Source of the DNA: an uncultured Prevotellaceae bacterium
GTDB lineage: Bacteria; Bacteroidota; Bacteroidia; Bacteroidales; Bacteroidaceae
Direction: 5' to 3'
NCBI GenBank assembly: GCA_900315745.1
Contig: ONAG01000046.1
Location: 1 to 45,811 of the forward strand
DNA length: 45,811 nucleotides
The notes below the pieces were generated by a model. It searched no databases and was not told where the DNA came from. It saw only the letters and a program-made list of their open reading frames with translations. The position numbers were made by a program, and so were the translations under genes. Below, piece by piece: positions 44,299 through 45,811 of the stretch (its first letter is position 1; each line of letters starts with the position of its first letter).

Positions 44299-44469
44299 GA
44301 AGAGGGTCAACGCAGGTCTTGAAGGAGAGAAAACGACGGAAAGGGAGTTGGAGATGTATCGTGACACCACAAACATGGAAATTCACTTTGACAGCGCCCT
44401 TGACTGGCAGATTGCGAATATAACTCTAAGTTGGCTACAATTTATTTAAGTTTGACGTCGTCGAGTTTC
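44299..44469 (+). other. Gene-poor stretch with a possible remnant reading frame
   Basis: The frame ending at 44449 reads ELEMYRDTTNMEIHFD then SALDWQIANITLSW and LQFI, which looks somewhat protein-like, with an ATG at 44354. It is only about 32 residues from that ATG, with no promoter or start context, so it may be the tail of a lost gene. Nothing else is recognised here. Confidence 0.2.
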
Positions 44470-45811
44470 TTATTCATTCACCAGCACCTTCCCGTCCGGC
44501 GTCATTCCCTCCACACTGATGTACATCTCCTCGCAGGTGGAGTTGTTGAAGAACTCCACCTTGGCTTTGCCCTCGGCATCGGTGGTGATATCGGGCTGCC
44601 ACCAGATGGTGCGGCGGAAGTCCGCCATGGGAGGTATCACGCTGTAGTCCTCCGTCCTGAACGCGGAGGCTTGGTTGAAGCCCTGAAAGTAGGTGCGGCG
44701 GAGGCCTTTGTTGCTCTCGGTGGAATATCTGATATGCGTGTAGATATATATGATGGTCTCTATCCTTGACGGAGAGGACGGAACAATATACAGACTCTTG
44801 ATGTCACTCATAAACATGGGGAAAAAGGGGACAAAAAACGCTGTTCCCGTATTAGAATAACCAGATGATCCATCTGAGAATGTTTCACCTCTGTCCCCAT
44901 TATCTACCATCCAAACGATGGGACGACCTCCATACGCCATGTGTCCACTTCCAAGACCGACGCCCGGCCCTTTAGGTATCATGACTTTAGGCAAATCAAT
45001 ACATTCAGGGTTGTTGAACATCATGTTATTTTTGCAAAGGAACTCGAAAATGGTCGGTTCTAGCTCTCCCCTGTCAAGGATTTTGTCAAGTTCCTTGTCT
45101 ATGTCGTAGTGAAGCGTTGCGTACTGACGTCCCCACGCCTCGTTTTTGTATCGCCAGTCATCATTGACGAAGTATCTCTTTTTCGCCTTCACAGTCACAT
45201 TCTGCAGCACGTGTTCCTTTTCCGTGATGGGGATGAACTCGTCTTCTTCATTCAGTTCCTCGAAAGGTTTCTTCACGAAGGCGTTCGGTTTGAGCGGATG
45301 AAGAATCTCCCGCTCCTCGGGCGTGAGGTACCTCGCTTCGGGCGAGAACTGTCTGTCGATGCCCACATAGTAGGTCTTCAGTTTCTCCTTCTTCTTTCCA
45401 TCCCTCGTCGTGTAAATGTTCATCTTCCATTCACCATCTATGAACGGCAGTTTGAAGGCATAGTTGCCCACCGAGTCAGTCCTCGTGTTCCCTATCAGGC
45501 TCTGCCCCTTCTCATTGTAGAGGATGGCATACAGGTGTACGTTTGAAACGGGGTTCCGCTTGCGGTATGTGTTCAGCTTACCATACAGGTAGAACTGGTC
45601 CTCAATGGGCTGCGCCTTTCGGAAGGTGTATTTCTCTGACATCAGCCTCCAGTCATAACGTCGCCAGCCCTGCGTCATCATCAGCAGGTCGGCATTCCTC
45701 CTGTGCGCTTCATCGTCTGCCTCGAAGTAGTAATCGACATTGCGGATGTATCCCCTCACTTCTGAGCTTAGCAGCATCCAAGTCTTCATGTTCCCCTGCT
45801 TGCCGTTCGTC
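44470..45811 (-). CDS. Large MG2/carboxypeptidase-regulatory-like surface protein, C-terminal part (partial)
   Basis: The frame is open to the window end; residues TNGKQGN precede the first in-window ATG at 45789, so the true start lies outside. At least 447 residues are visible. KTWMLLSSEVRGYIRNVDYYF and ADLLMMTQGWRRYDW are typical of the big Bacteroidales proteins with MG2 and carboxypeptidase-regulatory domains. A regulatory-like beta domain follows (VSNVHLYAILYNEKGQ...DSVGNYAFKLPF). The end carries a plug-like region and WWQPDITTDAEGKAKVEFFN with VEGMTPDGKVLV. Such proteins are exported and are thought to act at the cell envelope; the precise role is unknown. Confidence 0.75.
   Translation of the reverse strand, partial: TNGKQGNMKTWMLLSSEVRGYIRNVDYYFEADDEAHRRNADLLMMTQGWRRYDWRLMSEKYTFRKAQPIEDQFYLYGKLNTYRKRNPVSNVHLYAILYNEKGQSLIGNTRTDSVGNYAFKLPFIDGEWKMNIYTTRDGKKKEKLKTYYVGIDRQFSPEARYLTPEEREILHPLKPNAFVKKPFEELNEEDEFIPITEKEHVLQNVTVKAKKRYFVNDDWRYKNEAWGRQYATLHYDIDKELDKILDRGELEPTIFEFLCKNNMMFNNPECIDLPKVMIPKGPGVGLGSGHMAYGGRPIVWMVDNGDRGETFSDGSSGYSNTGTAFFVPFFPMFMSDIKSLYIVPSSPSRIETIIYIYTHIRYSTESNKGLRRTYFQGFNQASAFRTEDYSVIPPMADFRRTIWWQPDITTDAEGKAKVEFFNNSTCEEMYISVEGMTPDGKVLVNE

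Overview
The window looks like a chromosomal segment of a Bacteroidales bacterium, most likely a Prevotellaceae-type organism. Start codons have little Shine-Dalgarno signal. The recurring promoter is the Bacteroidota -7 box TAnnTTTG, usually TATCTTTG or TACCTTTG. The gene content also fits: DUF4369/TlpA proteins, an O/P-type porin, a GH43 lipoprotein, GH31 and GH30-like enzymes, and a large MG2-type surface protein. The genus cannot be fixed from sequence reading alone. I saw no rRNA, tRNA or CRISPR array.

Layout. 1-2350 is an accessory patch: an AAA/DUF4143 ATPase and a small orphan gene, bracketed by a ~50-bp direct repeat and by two copies of a ~170-bp palindromic MITE-like element (third copy at 43.1 kb). 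2354-5175 carries an outer-membrane porin and a DcuB-type C4-dicarboxylate transporter. 5372-8960 holds a membrane-protein operon and two divergent patatin-like phospholipases. 8968-12506 holds a pncC-tlpA pair and a GH43 lipoprotein. 12600-15303 is pyrE - SRPBCC protein - argH. 15602-17451 has a TlpA-like gene and a broken paralogue. 17726-20725 has an aldo/keto reductase, a four-cysteine lipoprotein and a polysaccharide flippase. 20697-25552 (minus) is the overlapping dxs-trkA-trkH operon. 25905-26501 is a probably highly expressed outer-membrane beta-barrel gene with a strong terminator. 26708-30355 (minus) is the most interesting locus: a cytidylyltransferase-aminotransferase fusion followed by an opine-dehydrogenase-LicD fusion. 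30915-36925 carries metG, a broken spmAB-type gene, a BASS transporter and serB. 36984-43013 is a small glycan-use cluster: a GH30-like/ricin/Fn3 enzyme, a membrane AraC regulator with a beta-propeller sensor, and a GH31 enzyme. 43450-45811 has rpsO, a repeat-rich 750-bp gap and the C-terminal part of a large MG2-type protein.

Working together. The two fusions at 26.7-30.4 kb could form a self-contained route: make an amine or amino-acid phosphate (PLP domain), activate it with CTP (LicC-like domain), transfer it to a surface glycan (LicD domain), and possibly make an opine-type substituent (opine dehydrogenase domain). The flippase and porin are other envelope genes. The AraC regulator sits directly upstream of three copies of a GTTGATT(T)CA motif that precede the GH31 promoter, which suggests local control.

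A second theme is repeats. Many intergenic spaces are filled with tandem 7-bp units whose sequence differs by locus while the period stays 7. In five divergent intergenic regions these arrays lie exactly between two outward-facing TAnnTTTG boxes. Several stop codons lie inside heptads, and one heptad block appears to have been taken into the flippase coding sequence with only synonymous differences. A separate 23-bp-period degenerate array lies at 43970-44153.
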